Part shown: positions 15,538-22,865 of the stretch, in pieces | Numbering within the stretch: position 1 is the first letter of the stretch | Layout of the letters: each line of letters starts with the position of its first letter | Assembly: GCA_934203075.1 (NCBI GenBank) | Contig: CAKPYT010000036.1 | Location: 1-39,584, forward strand | DNA length: 39,584 nucleotides | Source: an uncultured Clostridia bacterium | GTDB taxonomy: Bacteria; Bacillota; Clostridia; Christensenellales; CAG-314 | Direction: 5' to 3' | Position numbers and translations under genes: made by a program | Notes under the pieces: model-generated | What the model was told of the DNA's origin: nothing | The model's input: only the letters and a program-made list of their open reading frames with translations | Databases searched by the model: none

Positions 15538-16074
15538 TCAGTTCTTTGCCAGATCGGTATTCCACAGCACAATTTTGCCCTGTGCGCGCGTTGCTTTCAT
15601 ATCGATGATGCGCTGATTTCTGGATCCGCGAAAAACAAGGGAAATATCTTTTTGTTCTTCGAGGAACCGCCCGTCTACCAAAACGTCCAGCAAATCGAAA
15701 ATCCGTTCGGTTTCTGCCGCATGGTGGGAAGAATCCGGGTTCAGTAATTCTTCGTAAGTGCAGCCGGAAAAGGCCCAGATCGTTTTTTGCGGCAGTTCCC
15801 GCCGGAGGCGCTGCAAAAAGGGCAGCAAGGCCTGTTGATTGCTCGGTTCAAAGGGCTCTCCTCCTAAAAGCGTCAGCCCGTGGATGAAGGAGGGGCTCAA
15901 CAAGCGTATCAGTTCGTCCTCTGTCTCTTCGGTAAAGGGTTTGCCATAGTGAAAGTCCCACGTCTCCTGCTGAAAGCAACCTTTGCAGCGGTTGGTGCAG
16001 CCGGAAACGAACAGCGTCACCCGCACGCCGATGCCGTTTGCAATATCGCAGTTTTTAATGGTGGAGTAATACAT
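15538..16074 (-). CDS. nrdG: Anaerobic ribonucleotide reductase activating protein
   Basis: 178 residues. A radical-SAM enzyme that abstracts a hydrogen from NrdD to form its glycyl radical. The cluster motif CxxxCxxC is present at Cys26, Cys30 and Cys33 in SGCTNRCKGC, preceded by the family's G.RV.LFVSGC block; LLGGEPF is the GGE-type SAM motif. Length is normal. A purine-rich AGGAAAGGA site precedes the ATG at 16074. It follows nrdD by 59 bases; the gap carries a terminator-like hairpin that may lower nrdG expression. Confidence 0.96.
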   Translation of the reverse strand: MYYSTIKNCDIANGIGVRVTLFVSGCTNRCKGCFQQETWDFHYGKPFTEETEDELIRLLSPSFIHGLTLLGGEPFEPSNQQALLPFLQRLRRELPQKTIWAFSGCTYEELLNPDSSHHAAETERIFDLLDVLVDGRFLEEQKDISLVFRGSRNQRIIDMKATRAQGKIVLWNTDLAKN

Positions 16075-16098
16075 ATCGTTTCGATTCCTTTCCTTTGA

Positions 16099-16126
16099 AA
16101 AAGAGGGAGCGAACGTTCGCCCCCTC
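16099..16126 (-). terminator. Intercistronic terminator-like hairpin between nrdD and nrdG
   Basis: Read on the minus strand, a long GC-rich stem around the palindrome GCGAACGTTCGC (16109-16120), extended by GAGGG/CCCTC with one internal mismatch and followed by five T. Probably an attenuator. Confidence 0.65.
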
Positions 16127-16133
16127 CGATGGT

Positions 16134-18308
16134 TTACATGTGCAAAACGCGTTCTTTAATTTCTTGCGTTCTGCCCTGGTTCCAGAACTGAGTGCCGATG
16201 TAACCGCACGTACGGCGGGCAACGTTCATTTTGTCCTGATCCTGATTGCCGCAGTTGGGGCAGGTCCAAACCAGTTTTCCGTCCTGCTCGCGAATTTCGA
16301 TTTCCCCGTCGTATCCGCAAACCTGGCAGTAGTCGGATTTGGTGTTCAGTTCCGCATACATGATGTTGTCGTAAATAAACTTCATCACGTCCAGCACGGC
16401 TTCGATGTTGTGCTGCATGTTCGGCACTTCCACGTAAGAAATCGCGCCGCCGGGAGAAAGTGCCTGGAACTTGGCTTCGAAGCGCAGTTTTTCAAAAGCG
16501 TCGATCTGCTCGGTCACGTGCACGTGATAGCTGTTGGTAATATAACTTTTATCCGTTACGCCCTTAATCACGCCAAAGCGCTTCTGCAGGCATTTTGCAA
16601 ACTTGTAGGTGGTCGATTCCAGCGGAGTGCCGTACAGCGAGTAGTCGATGTCTTCCGCGGCTTTCCATTTTGCAGTGTATTCGTTCAGTTTGCGCATGAT
16701 CTGCAGCCCGAACGCTTCGCCTTCCGGCGTAGTCATCTTTTTGTCCAGCATCGAGTAGACGCATTCCCACAGGCCGGCATACCCGAGCGACAGGGTAGAG
16801 TAGCCGCCGTGCAGATATTTATCGATTTTTTCACCCTTTTTCAGGCGCAGCAATGCGCCGTATTGCCACAAAATCGGAGCCGCGTCGGAAAGGGTTCCGG
16901 TCAGGCGTTCGTGGCGGCATTGCAGCGCACGATGGCACAGTTCCATTCTTTCGTCGAAAATCTCCCAGAACTTTTCCATGTTTTTGTGCGCGGAAAGGCC
17001 GATATCCACCAGGTTTACTGTCACCACACCCTGGTTAAAGCGCCCGTAGTATTGCGGCTCTCCTTTTTCGTTGATGTAGGGCGTCAAAAAGGAACGGCAG
17101 CCCATGCAGGTGTAGCAGTGACCTTGCCCGTTTTTGTCGATTTTGTTCTGCAGCATCACTTTTTCGGAGATGTAATCCGGCACCATACGTTTTGCGGTGC
17201 ATTTTGCCGCCAGGCGGGTGAGGTAGTAGTATTCGCTGTCTTCGTGAATATTGCATTCTTCCAGAACGTAAATCAGTTTCGGGAAGGCAGGCGTCACCCA
17301 AACGCCTTGTTCGTTTTTCACGCCTTCGTACCGCTGCCGCAAAACTTCTTCGATAATCATCGCCAGGTCTTTGCGTTCCTGTTCGTTTTTGGCTTCGCCC
17401 AGGTACATAAACACGGTAACGAACGGGGCTTGCCCGTTGGTCGTCAGAAGCGTCACGACCTGATATTGAATGGTCTGTACGCCGCGTTGAATTTCGTCGC
17501 GTACGCGTTCTTCTACAAGTCGTTCCAATTCCTGTTCCGAGGGGGAAACGCCCACTTCCTGCAGTTCTTTTCGCACGGCTTTGCGGAACTTCTGGCGGCT
17601 GACTTCCACAAACGGCGCGAGATGCGCCAGCGAGATGGATTGACCGCCGTATTGGTTCGAAGCCACCTGCGCGATAATCTGCGTTGCGATGTTGCACGCC
17701 GTAGAAAAGGAGTGGGGTCGTTCGATCAGCGTCCCCGTGATGACGGTGCCGTTTTGCAGCATATCTTCCAGGTTCACAAGGTCGCAGTTATGCATTCTTT
17801 GCGCAAAATAGTCCGCATCGTGAAAATGAAGGATGCCTTCGTTGTGCGCCTCCACGATTTCGCGCGGCAGCAGAATACGATTCGTGATGTCTCTGCTCAC
17901 TTCGCCCGCCATATCGTCGCGCTGCGTGGAGTTGATCACAGGGTTTTTGTTGGAGTTTTCCTGTTTGGCTTCCTCGTTGTTGCATTCGATAAGGCTCAGA
18001 ATTTTATCGTCCGTCGTGTTGGATTGACGCACCAGCGTTCTCGTGTAGCGGTAGGTAATGTAAGACTTGGCTACTTCAAAGGCCCCGTGCGCCATAATTT
18101 GTTTTTCCACCAGATCCTGCACTTCTTCCACGGAGGGGGCGCGATCCAGTTTTTCGCATTCCAGTACAACGCTGTTTGCAATGCGTTCGATTTGCAGCGG
18201 CGTCATTTGTGCGACTTCCGCAACGGATTTGTTCGCTTTGGTAATGGCAATGATGATCTTATTTACGTCGAAAGTTTCTTCCGATCCGTTCCGCTTAATA
18301 ATTTTCAT
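16134..18308 (-). CDS. nrdD: Anaerobic ribonucleoside-triphosphate reductase
   Basis: 724 residues from the ATG at 18308, five bases after GGAGG; this start gives the usual MKIIKRNGSEE opening of the ATP-cone allosteric domain (1-90). It reduces ribonucleoside triphosphates to dNTPs using a glycyl radical. Near the C-terminus are the zinc site CQVCGY...CPNCG and the radical loop RTCGYIG, with the radical Gly at 702. The long catalytic body has the HDADYFAQRMHNCDL and GQSISLAHLAPF blocks of class III enzymes. Transcription is predicted from 18430-18458 under NrdR control. The reading frame on the opposite strand over nearly the whole gene is a shadow. Confidence 0.97.
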   Translation of the reverse strand: MKIIKRNGSEETFDVNKIIIAITKANKSVAEVAQMTPLQIERIANSVVLECEKLDRAPSVEEVQDLVEKQIMAHGAFEVAKSYITYRYTRTLVRQSNTTDDKILSLIECNNEEAKQENSNKNPVINSTQRDDMAGEVSRDITNRILLPREIVEAHNEGILHFHDADYFAQRMHNCDLVNLEDMLQNGTVITGTLIERPHSFSTACNIATQIIAQVASNQYGGQSISLAHLAPFVEVSRQKFRKAVRKELQEVGVSPSEQELERLVEERVRDEIQRGVQTIQYQVVTLLTTNGQAPFVTVFMYLGEAKNEQERKDLAMIIEEVLRQRYEGVKNEQGVWVTPAFPKLIYVLEECNIHEDSEYYYLTRLAAKCTAKRMVPDYISEKVMLQNKIDKNGQGHCYTCMGCRSFLTPYINEKGEPQYYGRFNQGVVTVNLVDIGLSAHKNMEKFWEIFDERMELCHRALQCRHERLTGTLSDAAPILWQYGALLRLKKGEKIDKYLHGGYSTLSLGYAGLWECVYSMLDKKMTTPEGEAFGLQIMRKLNEYTAKWKAAEDIDYSLYGTPLESTTYKFAKCLQKRFGVIKGVTDKSYITNSYHVHVTEQIDAFEKLRFEAKFQALSPGGAISYVEVPNMQHNIEAVLDVMKFIYDNIMYAELNTKSDYCQVCGYDGEIEIREQDGKLVWTCPNCGNQDQDKMNVARRTCGYIGTQFWNQGRTQEIKERVLHM

Positions 18309-18400
18309 TTTTTCCTCCAAATTTTTGCAAATCTTTCGTATTTTGTACGAAACGCAACGTTTTTGCATTCTGTTTTTACAATTCTGCAAATTTTTGAACA

Positions 18401-18416
18401 ACACAACATCTTGTGT
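18401..18416. promoter_or_regulatory. NrdR box 1 (downstream of the nrdD transcription start)
   Basis: ACACAACATCTTGTGT, 14 of 16 matches to the NrdR consensus acaCwAtATaTwGtgt and a perfect dyad in its outer six bases. It is separated from box 2 by 16 bases, giving the two-turn spacing characteristic of NrdR operators. Confidence 0.85.
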
Positions 18417-18429
18417 TGACAACAAAAGC

Positions 18430-18458
18430 ATATTAGCATATATTGTATTTCATGTCAA
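18430..18458 (-). promoter_or_regulatory. nrdDG sigma-A promoter
   Basis: On the minus strand a perfect TTGACA (complement of 18453-18458), 17-base spacer, TAATAT (complement of 18430-18435). NrdR box 2 covers the spacer and part of the -10 box. Confidence 0.87.
18433..18448. promoter_or_regulatory. NrdR box 2 (overlaps the nrdD promoter)
   Basis: TTAGCATATATTGTAT, about 11 of 16 matches to the NrdR consensus with an intact ATATAT.G right half; centre-to-centre distance to box 1 is 32 bases. Confidence 0.78.
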
Positions 18459-18633
18459 TATGAAACGCAAGATTCTTTGCCAATTTATTTTTCAAGTTTT
18501 TTTGGGGCGTTCGCTTATAAAAGTAAAGGATTTCTTCCGAAAAAACTTGCAAAAAATATTTTTTCGAGTGTTCCGGCCGGCAGCAAAGATGCCTTTCGGG
18601 CATCTTCGCGCCCGGTGTTTCAAAAATTTTTCG
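18459..18633. other. Region between nrdD promoter and queT end
   Basis: AT-rich stretch with an AAAAAATATTTTTT palindrome, and a hairpin at 18584-18609 (AAGATGCC/GGCATCTT, extended with one mismatch). On the minus strand the hairpin lacks a clean T-run, so it is at best a weak terminator for queT. Confidence 0.45.
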
Positions 18634-19152
18634 TTACTTTTTCGGCGGGGTTTGGTCGTTCTCCCGCTTTTGCGGCTGCAGGTTCGCCAGCGTATTGGGA
18701 ATTGCCTTTTTCAGCGCAAAGTACAGCGGCACTCCCAAAAAGTACAGCACGGCGGATTGGCTCAGCAGCATGCTTCCCGCGTTCAGCAGGTAGGCCGCGT
18801 CGTTTTGCGCCAGCAGCCACACAAGAGGCAGTATGGCGGCATTCAGCAGCACGGGCGGCAGAGCCGCAAGCCACGGATTTTTGATGCGGGAAGTCAACAG
18901 CCCCGCAACAAATGTTACCAGCGTGCCGATGACAACGTCCCACGGACCGAAGGGGGAAAAGAGGTTCGCAACGAAACAGCCTACGGCAATCCCGATGTAT
19001 CCCGTAGGAATCAGCATCGGCAGAATCGTCAGGGCTTCGCCAAAGCGAAATTGCACGGGACCGTACGTCAGGGCAGGCAAAAACGCCGTAAGCGACGCAT
19101 ACAATGCGGCGATTATGGCGTTGAACACAAGCAGTTTTACAGATCTTTGCAT
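18634..19152 (-). CDS. queT: QueT-family queuosine-precursor ECF transporter S component
   Basis: 172 residues, about five hydrophobic segments. The VQFRFGEALTILP segment (about residues 33-45) and the later NLFSPFGPWDVVIGTL and KNPWLAALPPVLLNA blocks are characteristic of the QueT family, which imports preQ1/queuine-type precursors for tRNA queuosine synthesis using the shared ECF energising module. The assignment is strongly supported by a preQ1-I riboswitch directly upstream that contains the ribosome-binding site. The ATG at 19152 is nine bases after AGGAG. The C-terminal ~20 residues are charged and polar. Confidence 0.92.
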   Translation of the reverse strand: MQRSVKLLVFNAIIAALYASLTAFLPALTYGPVQFRFGEALTILPMLIPTGYIGIAVGCFVANLFSPFGPWDVVIGTLVTFVAGLLTSRIKNPWLAALPPVLLNAAILPLVWLLAQNDAAYLLNAGSMLLSQSAVLYFLGVPLYFALKKAIPNTLANLQPQKRENDQTPPKK

Positions 19153-19160
19153 CGAAAAAT

Positions 19161-19198
19161 TCTCCTAGTTTTTTTGAAATGGGTCGTCTAGTACCATT
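19161..19198 (-). promoter_or_regulatory. preQ1-I (class I) riboswitch controlling queT translation
   Basis: On the minus strand: P1 stem AATGG/CCATT, a loop containing CTAG, then an A-rich tail AAAAAAACTAGGAG whose CTAG can pair with the loop to make the H-type pseudoknot typical of this smallest riboswitch. The Shine-Dalgarno AGGAG overlaps the pseudoknot 3' end, so ligand binding should hide it and switch translation off. The position directly before a QueT gene supports the call. Confidence 0.85.
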
Positions 19199-19205
19199 AC
19201 GCAGT

Positions 19206-19234
19206 ATCCTACCCCCAAAACGATTTTTTGTAAA
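19206..19234 (-). promoter_or_regulatory. queT promoter
   Basis: Minus strand TTTACA (complement of 19229-19234), 17-base spacer, TAGGAT (complement of 19206-19211), placing transcription start just before the riboswitch. Confidence 0.6.
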
Positions 19235-19281
19235 GGGATTTCGGAGGGCAAAATCAAAACTTCGCACCGGAAAGAGGAAGC

Positions 19282-19322
19282 AAAAACGGAGAAACGAACT
19301 TTTTTCGTTCCTCCGTTTTTTT
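19282..19322. terminator. Terminator of the DUF378 gene
   Basis: AAAAACGGAG and CTCCGTTTTTTT outer arms with an inner AACGAA/TTCGTT stem, separated by one A-C mismatch; symmetrical A/T runs make it usable in both directions. Confidence 0.82.
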
Positions 19323-19361
19323 GCCGATGTTCTTCGGCTTTTTCCGTTTTGTCGGGACGGT

Positions 19362-19619
19362 TTATTTTCCGTCGAATCCGGAAGTGTGCGAGTCCCGCGT
19401 CCGGAACGTCTGCGCCAGATACACGATCATCCAGATTGCGCCGATCGTTCCGATCGTGCCGATGACCGCATATAAAATGCGGGATACCACGCTCATCGAA
19501 CCGAAAATCAAGGCAACTAGGTCCAGTTGGAACAAACCGACCAGGAGCCAGTTCAACGAGCCGAGCAAAACAAACACCAATGCGATAATCGCACATACGT
19601 TTCTTTGTTTAGGTTCCAT
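19362..19619 (-). CDS. DUF378 family small membrane protein
   Basis: 85 residues with two membrane helices (about 8-30 and 45-70). LGSLNWLLVGLFQLDLVALIFG is the family signature (YuzA-like), ending in a conserved Ser-Arg-.-.-Tyr at the start of the second helix (SRILYAVIG). Start ATG at 19619 follows GGAGG by five bases. Function unknown. It is a single gene on the minus strand with its own terminator. Confidence 0.9.
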   Translation of the reverse strand: MEPKQRNVCAIIALVFVLLGSLNWLLVGLFQLDLVALIFGSMSVVSRILYAVIGTIGTIGAIWMIVYLAQTFRTRDSHTSGFDGK

Positions 19620-20059
19620 GATGTCCTCCTTTTCCCGTAGTATGGGCGAGTTTTTCGAAAGGTATGCAAAAAATCGAAATTTGCGGGCGAGGGAAGACGC
19701 CCGCGGCAAACGACCCGGTGCGGTTCACGGCGTTTTTCCGAAGGGGGAAGGGCGAAGCGTTTTGCGTAAGGCGGCCTTGGGGGAAAGGGGCAAACGACGC
19801 ACGGGTGTTCTTTCCCAAAGGGCAAAAAAAACGCCTCTTGCCGCCGCAGAAAGCGGGAAGAGACGATTACCCTCCGGAAGAAAAAGAAAATCCACGGTGT
19901 CGTCCGAGGCGCGTCGAACCGAGGAACGCAAGGTAAAAAGCATCGTTTCGGGTTTCGTATCGGGTTTGTTTTCCGGCTCGTTGCCCTTGCGGCTCCGTTT
20001 TGCGCGGGAAAGCGGTTTGGTTCCGCTGCGTAACCTGCTGCCGAAAGCGAATGCGTCGG
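19620..20059. other. 440-base intergenic region, only a terminator seen
   Basis: Contains the minus-strand terminator at 19824-19865. Frames crossing this stretch are Arg/Lys-rich, have no ribosome site and resemble no protein. Confidence 0.55.
19824..19865 (-). terminator. Minus-strand terminator downstream of the 85-residue hypothetical gene
   Basis: CGCCTCTTGCCGC (19832-19844) and GCGGGAAGAGACG (19853-19865) form a 13-base stem with two imperfect positions; on the minus strand it is followed by eight T. Confidence 0.7.
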
Positions 20060-20317
20060 CTACAGGGTTGCGTCCTCCAGTACGAGGGCGTCGAACGGGA
20101 CGCTTTCCACAAAGTTTTTTGCGGGGTATCGGGTGATATGAAACGTTTCAAAATGATAAAAGTTGTTTTTCAGTAAAATCGGCGTAGGGATATCCCAGGC
20201 GTCGCACAGATTCATAAGGGTTTTTTCATAGTTTTCGCAGGTGCAGGGAAGATTGTTTTCAAAAATTTTGCTGCGGATCATTTTTTCGCCCGTAAACAGT
20301 TTTGCCCAAATTCGCAT
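20060..20317 (-). CDS. Small conserved hypothetical protein
   Basis: 85 residues from the ATG at 20317, five bases after GGAGG. Begins MRIWAKLFTGEKMIRSKIFENN and contains CDAWDIPTPILLKNN..HF..FHITR, a pattern I associate with a short conserved hypothetical protein common in Clostridia (MR.WAK...........P.WL....DF....TRF). No signal peptide or membrane helix. It is cytosolic and of unknown function. It is divergent from rex, with about 85 bases between the two starting regions and the rex promoter. Confidence 0.75.
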   Translation of the reverse strand: MRIWAKLFTGEKMIRSKIFENNLPCTCENYEKTLMNLCDAWDIPTPILLKNNFYHFETFHITRYPAKNFVESVPFDALVLEDATL

Positions 20318-20403
20318 GAGAACCTCCACAGCGGCATTGTAGCGAAAATTTGCAAAAAAGTAAAGGAAAAGCAAGGGAAAGGCTCAAAAATGCGGCAGGG
20401 CAA

Positions 20404-20432
20404 TTTACAAACCTCCCGAATTATGCTACACT
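20404..20432 (+). promoter_or_regulatory. rex promoter
   Basis: TTTACA (20404-20409), 17-base spacer, TACACT (20427-20432). No Rex operator (TTGTGA-type dyad) is seen over it. Confidence 0.75.
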
Positions 20433-20471
20433 GACTCTGTTACGGAAATCGTTCCTGCCGAGGTGTTTATA

Positions 20472-21101
20472 ATGAAAAAAGAAAAAATCTCCGATGCCGT
20501 CATCCGGCGGCTCCCCAGATATTATCGTTTTTTGAAGGAAATCTATGCCACGGGGCATACCAAGGTTTCCTCTCGGGCTATTTCGGAAAAGTTAGGAATT
20601 ACGGCAAGCCAGGTGCGGCAGGATTTCGCCAATTTCGGAGAATTCGGTCAGCAGGGGTACGGATATCACGTGGTCTACCTTCTGGAACAAATTCAAAAGA
20701 TTCTGGGGTTGGATCAGGTTCACAACGTAGTGGTACTGGGCGGCGGCAGAATCGGGCAGACGATTATCGGGTATCCCACGTTCCGCACGGAAGGGTTTCA
20801 CTTTCTGGCCGTTTTCGATATCGAACCGGAAAAGGTACGGGGAAAGGTTCCCGTTCCGGTGTATCACATTTCGGAATTGCCGGCCTTTTGCCGGGAGCAC
20901 CGTGTAGATATCGCGACCATCTCCACCCCGAAGGAAGTCGCGCACGAGGTCGCAGAACTTGCGGCGTCCTGCGGCATCCCCGCGCTGTGGAATTTTGCCC
21001 CGACGGACGTGCATCTGCCCGGCATGACGGTGGAAAGCGTCCACATGAGCGAAAGCCTGTTTATGCTTTCGTATAAAATGCAGCACCAAGGAGAAAAATA
21101 A
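20472..21101 (+). CDS. rex: Redox-sensing transcriptional repressor Rex
   Basis: 209 residues. Rex represses fermentation and respiration genes when the NADH/NAD+ ratio is low and is released from DNA by NADH. The N-terminal winged-helix domain (1-80) has the VSSRAISEKLGITASQVRQDFANFGEFGQQGYGY block, whose recognition helix and wing are near-invariant in the family. The C-terminal Rossmann domain carries GGGRIGQ (90-96), and the dimerising C-terminal helix ends the protein. The ATG at 20472 is used rather than the in-frame GTG at 20463, because the GTG lies within the GAGGTG ribosome site. The DUF362 gene follows after two bases, so both share the promoter. Confidence 0.97.
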   Translation: MKKEKISDAVIRRLPRYYRFLKEIYATGHTKVSSRAISEKLGITASQVRQDFANFGEFGQQGYGYHVVYLLEQIQKILGLDQVHNVVVLGGGRIGQTIIGYPTFRTEGFHFLAVFDIEPEKVRGKVPVPVYHISELPAFCREHRVDIATISTPKEVAHEVAELAASCGIPALWNFAPTDVHLPGMTVESVHMSESLFMLSYKMQHQGEK

Positions 21102-21103
21102 GC

Positions 21104-22270
21104 ATGGCGGAAATAGCCTACGAACCCTGCCACGACTACGAAGACGTCACCGTGAAAACAGCGGTGGCGAACTTATTTTCCGCTCTCGGCGGGGTGGATC
21201 GTTTTGTCCGGCCGGGGCAAACGGTATTGATTAAGGCAAATCTCGTAAGGGATATGCCGCCCGAAAAGGCAGGGACTACGCATCCGCAAATCGTAAAAGA
21301 GGTGGCAAAGCAGTGTATTGCGGCAGGGGCTTCCGTCGTTGTGGGGGATAGTTCCGGCGGAACGTATACCCGCGCCTCCATGAATCACGTGTACCACGTG
21401 ACCGAAATGGATCGCGCGTGCGAGCAGAGCGGAGCAGCGTTAAACGACGACTTTACCTACGAAAGCGTCCGGACGGACGGCCTCGTGCTGAAACGGCTGG
21501 ACGTGATTTCCGCCTTTTTAAAGGCGGACGTCGTCATCAATATCGCCAAACTGAAAACGCACAGTTTTGCGGGATACAGCGGTGCGGTCAAGAATCTGTT
21601 CGGGCTGATTCCCGGCCTTGTCAAGGTGGAAATGCACGCCAAATACCTGGATCTGCCCACCTTCTGCGACGTATTGCTGGATATTTACGAGTACGCCAAA
21701 CCGAAAATCAAACTGAATATCATCGACGGCGTCGTCGGAATGGAGGGAGACGGCCCCACCAACGGCAAGCCGCGTGCCATCGGCAAACTGATTGCCTCGC
21801 CGAATGCCTATTATGCGGACCTGGCGGCGGCCAGCCTGATTTGCGACCCGTTCGAAATCCCGTTGTTCGCCCGTGCGGAAGCGCGCGGTCTGATTCCGAA
21901 GGATTACGAAGCGCAAAGCGGGTTCGATTTTTCTCTGCCGAGGGGAGATCGCATTGCGGATTATCAGACCGTAAAAGTACTTCCCACGGATTTTATCAAC
22001 AATTTACCGAAATTTTTGCGCAAACTTTTCCGCAACCAGATGTCGCAGAAAGTGTACGTCAAAAAGGGGATCTGTAAAGGCTGCGGCAAGTGCGAAAGGC
22101 ATTGCCCGGCAAAAGCCATCGCAGTGAAGAAGGGCAGGGCGCGCCTGAAACAAAGCAAGTGCATTCGCTGCTATTGCTGTCAGGAGTTGTGCCCGTTCGA
22201 CGCGGTGAAGTTTAAAAAGCCCATTGTGTACCGCATTGCGAGAAAATTGAGCAATTCCCGCAATCGCTGA
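21104..22270 (+). CDS. DUF362 domain protein with C-terminal 2[4Fe-4S] ferredoxin
   Basis: 388 residues. The first ~300 residues are the DUF362 domain: VLIKANLV near residue 40, VGDSSGG near 80, and INIAKLKTHSFAGYSGAVKNLFG around 145-170, the family's KLKTH....G..KN.FG signature. The last ~70 residues contain two cluster-binding motifs, CKGCGKCERHCP and CIRCYCCQELCP. Such proteins are presumed electron-transfer or redox-linked enzymes, but the reaction is not established. The start is two bases after the rex stop, tying its expression to the NADH sensor. Confidence 0.9.
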   Translation: MAEIAYEPCHDYEDVTVKTAVANLFSALGGVDRFVRPGQTVLIKANLVRDMPPEKAGTTHPQIVKEVAKQCIAAGASVVVGDSSGGTYTRASMNHVYHVTEMDRACEQSGAALNDDFTYESVRTDGLVLKRLDVISAFLKADVVINIAKLKTHSFAGYSGAVKNLFGLIPGLVKVEMHAKYLDLPTFCDVLLDIYEYAKPKIKLNIIDGVVGMEGDGPTNGKPRAIGKLIASPNAYYADLAAASLICDPFEIPLFARAEARGLIPKDYEAQSGFDFSLPRGDRIADYQTVKVLPTDFINNLPKFLRKLFRNQMSQKVYVKKGICKGCGKCERHCPAKAIAVKKGRARLKQSKCIRCYCCQELCPFDAVKFKKPIVYRIARKLSNSRNR

Positions 22271-22281
22271 AGGCGATTCTA

Positions 22282-22310
22282 TTGACGAAACAAAAAAAAT
22301 CACGTATAAT
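22282..22310 (+). promoter_or_regulatory. greA-lysS promoter
   Basis: TTGACG (22282-22287), 17-base spacer, perfect TATAAT (22305-22310). Confidence 0.88.
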
Positions 22311-22361
22311 ATACGATAGCCCAAAAGGGAATCGGCGTGCTTGCACGCTTTGGAGGTTACG

Positions 22362-22835
22362 ATGCAGGACGAAGTAATTTTAACTTCTGCCGGATATAAA
22401 GATCTGGAAGAAAAACTACACGAATTAAAGACCAAGCGCCGTCAGGAAGTGAGCGAAAAAATCAAAATCGCGCGGGAATTCGGCGATATTTCGGAAAATG
22501 CGGAATACGATGCGGCGAAGGACGAACAGGCCGCGGTGGAAGGAGAAATTCTGGAAATCGAAGCAAAACTGCGTACGGCAAAGATCATCGACGACGTAAT
22601 CGATACCCGTGTAGTTACGCTCGGGTGCACGGTCGTGCTGGAAAATCTGGAAACGAACCAGGTCAACGAGTATCAGATTGTCGGTACGACGGAGGCCGAT
22701 CCGTTTAAGGGGCGCATCAGCAACGAATCGCCCGTAGGGCATGCGGTGCTCGGTCAGCATAAGAACGAAAAAGTGACGGTATACACACCCAACGGCAAAG
22801 AGATCGAAATGCGGATCATCGATATCAAGCGATAA
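22362..22835 (+). CDS. greA: Transcription elongation factor GreA
   Basis: 157 residues, the normal length. It rescues backtracked RNA polymerase by stimulating cleavage of the nascent transcript. The N-terminal coiled coil carries the acidic tip (GDISENAEYDAAKDEQ, about residues 38-53) that enters the polymerase secondary channel, followed by the globular C-terminal domain with RISNESPVGHAVLG. The ATG at 22362 follows GGAGG by seven bases; an in-frame TTG at 22341 is less likely. lysS follows after 30 bases. Confidence 0.97.
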   Translation: MQDEVILTSAGYKDLEEKLHELKTKRRQEVSEKIKIAREFGDISENAEYDAAKDEQAAVEGEILEIEAKLRTAKIIDDVIDTRVVTLGCTVVLENLETNQVNEYQIVGTTEADPFKGRISNESPVGHAVLGQHKNEKVTVYTPNGKEIEMRIIDIKR

Positions 22836-22865
22836 CGTACGAAAGAGAGACGAGAGGGTAAAACA

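Noticed and set aside
16095..18419. A 774-codon open frame on the plus strand
   Set aside because: It runs antisense over almost all of nrdD, is rich in His, Phe, Arg and Val as expected from a shadow of this codon usage, and has no ribosome site or domain.
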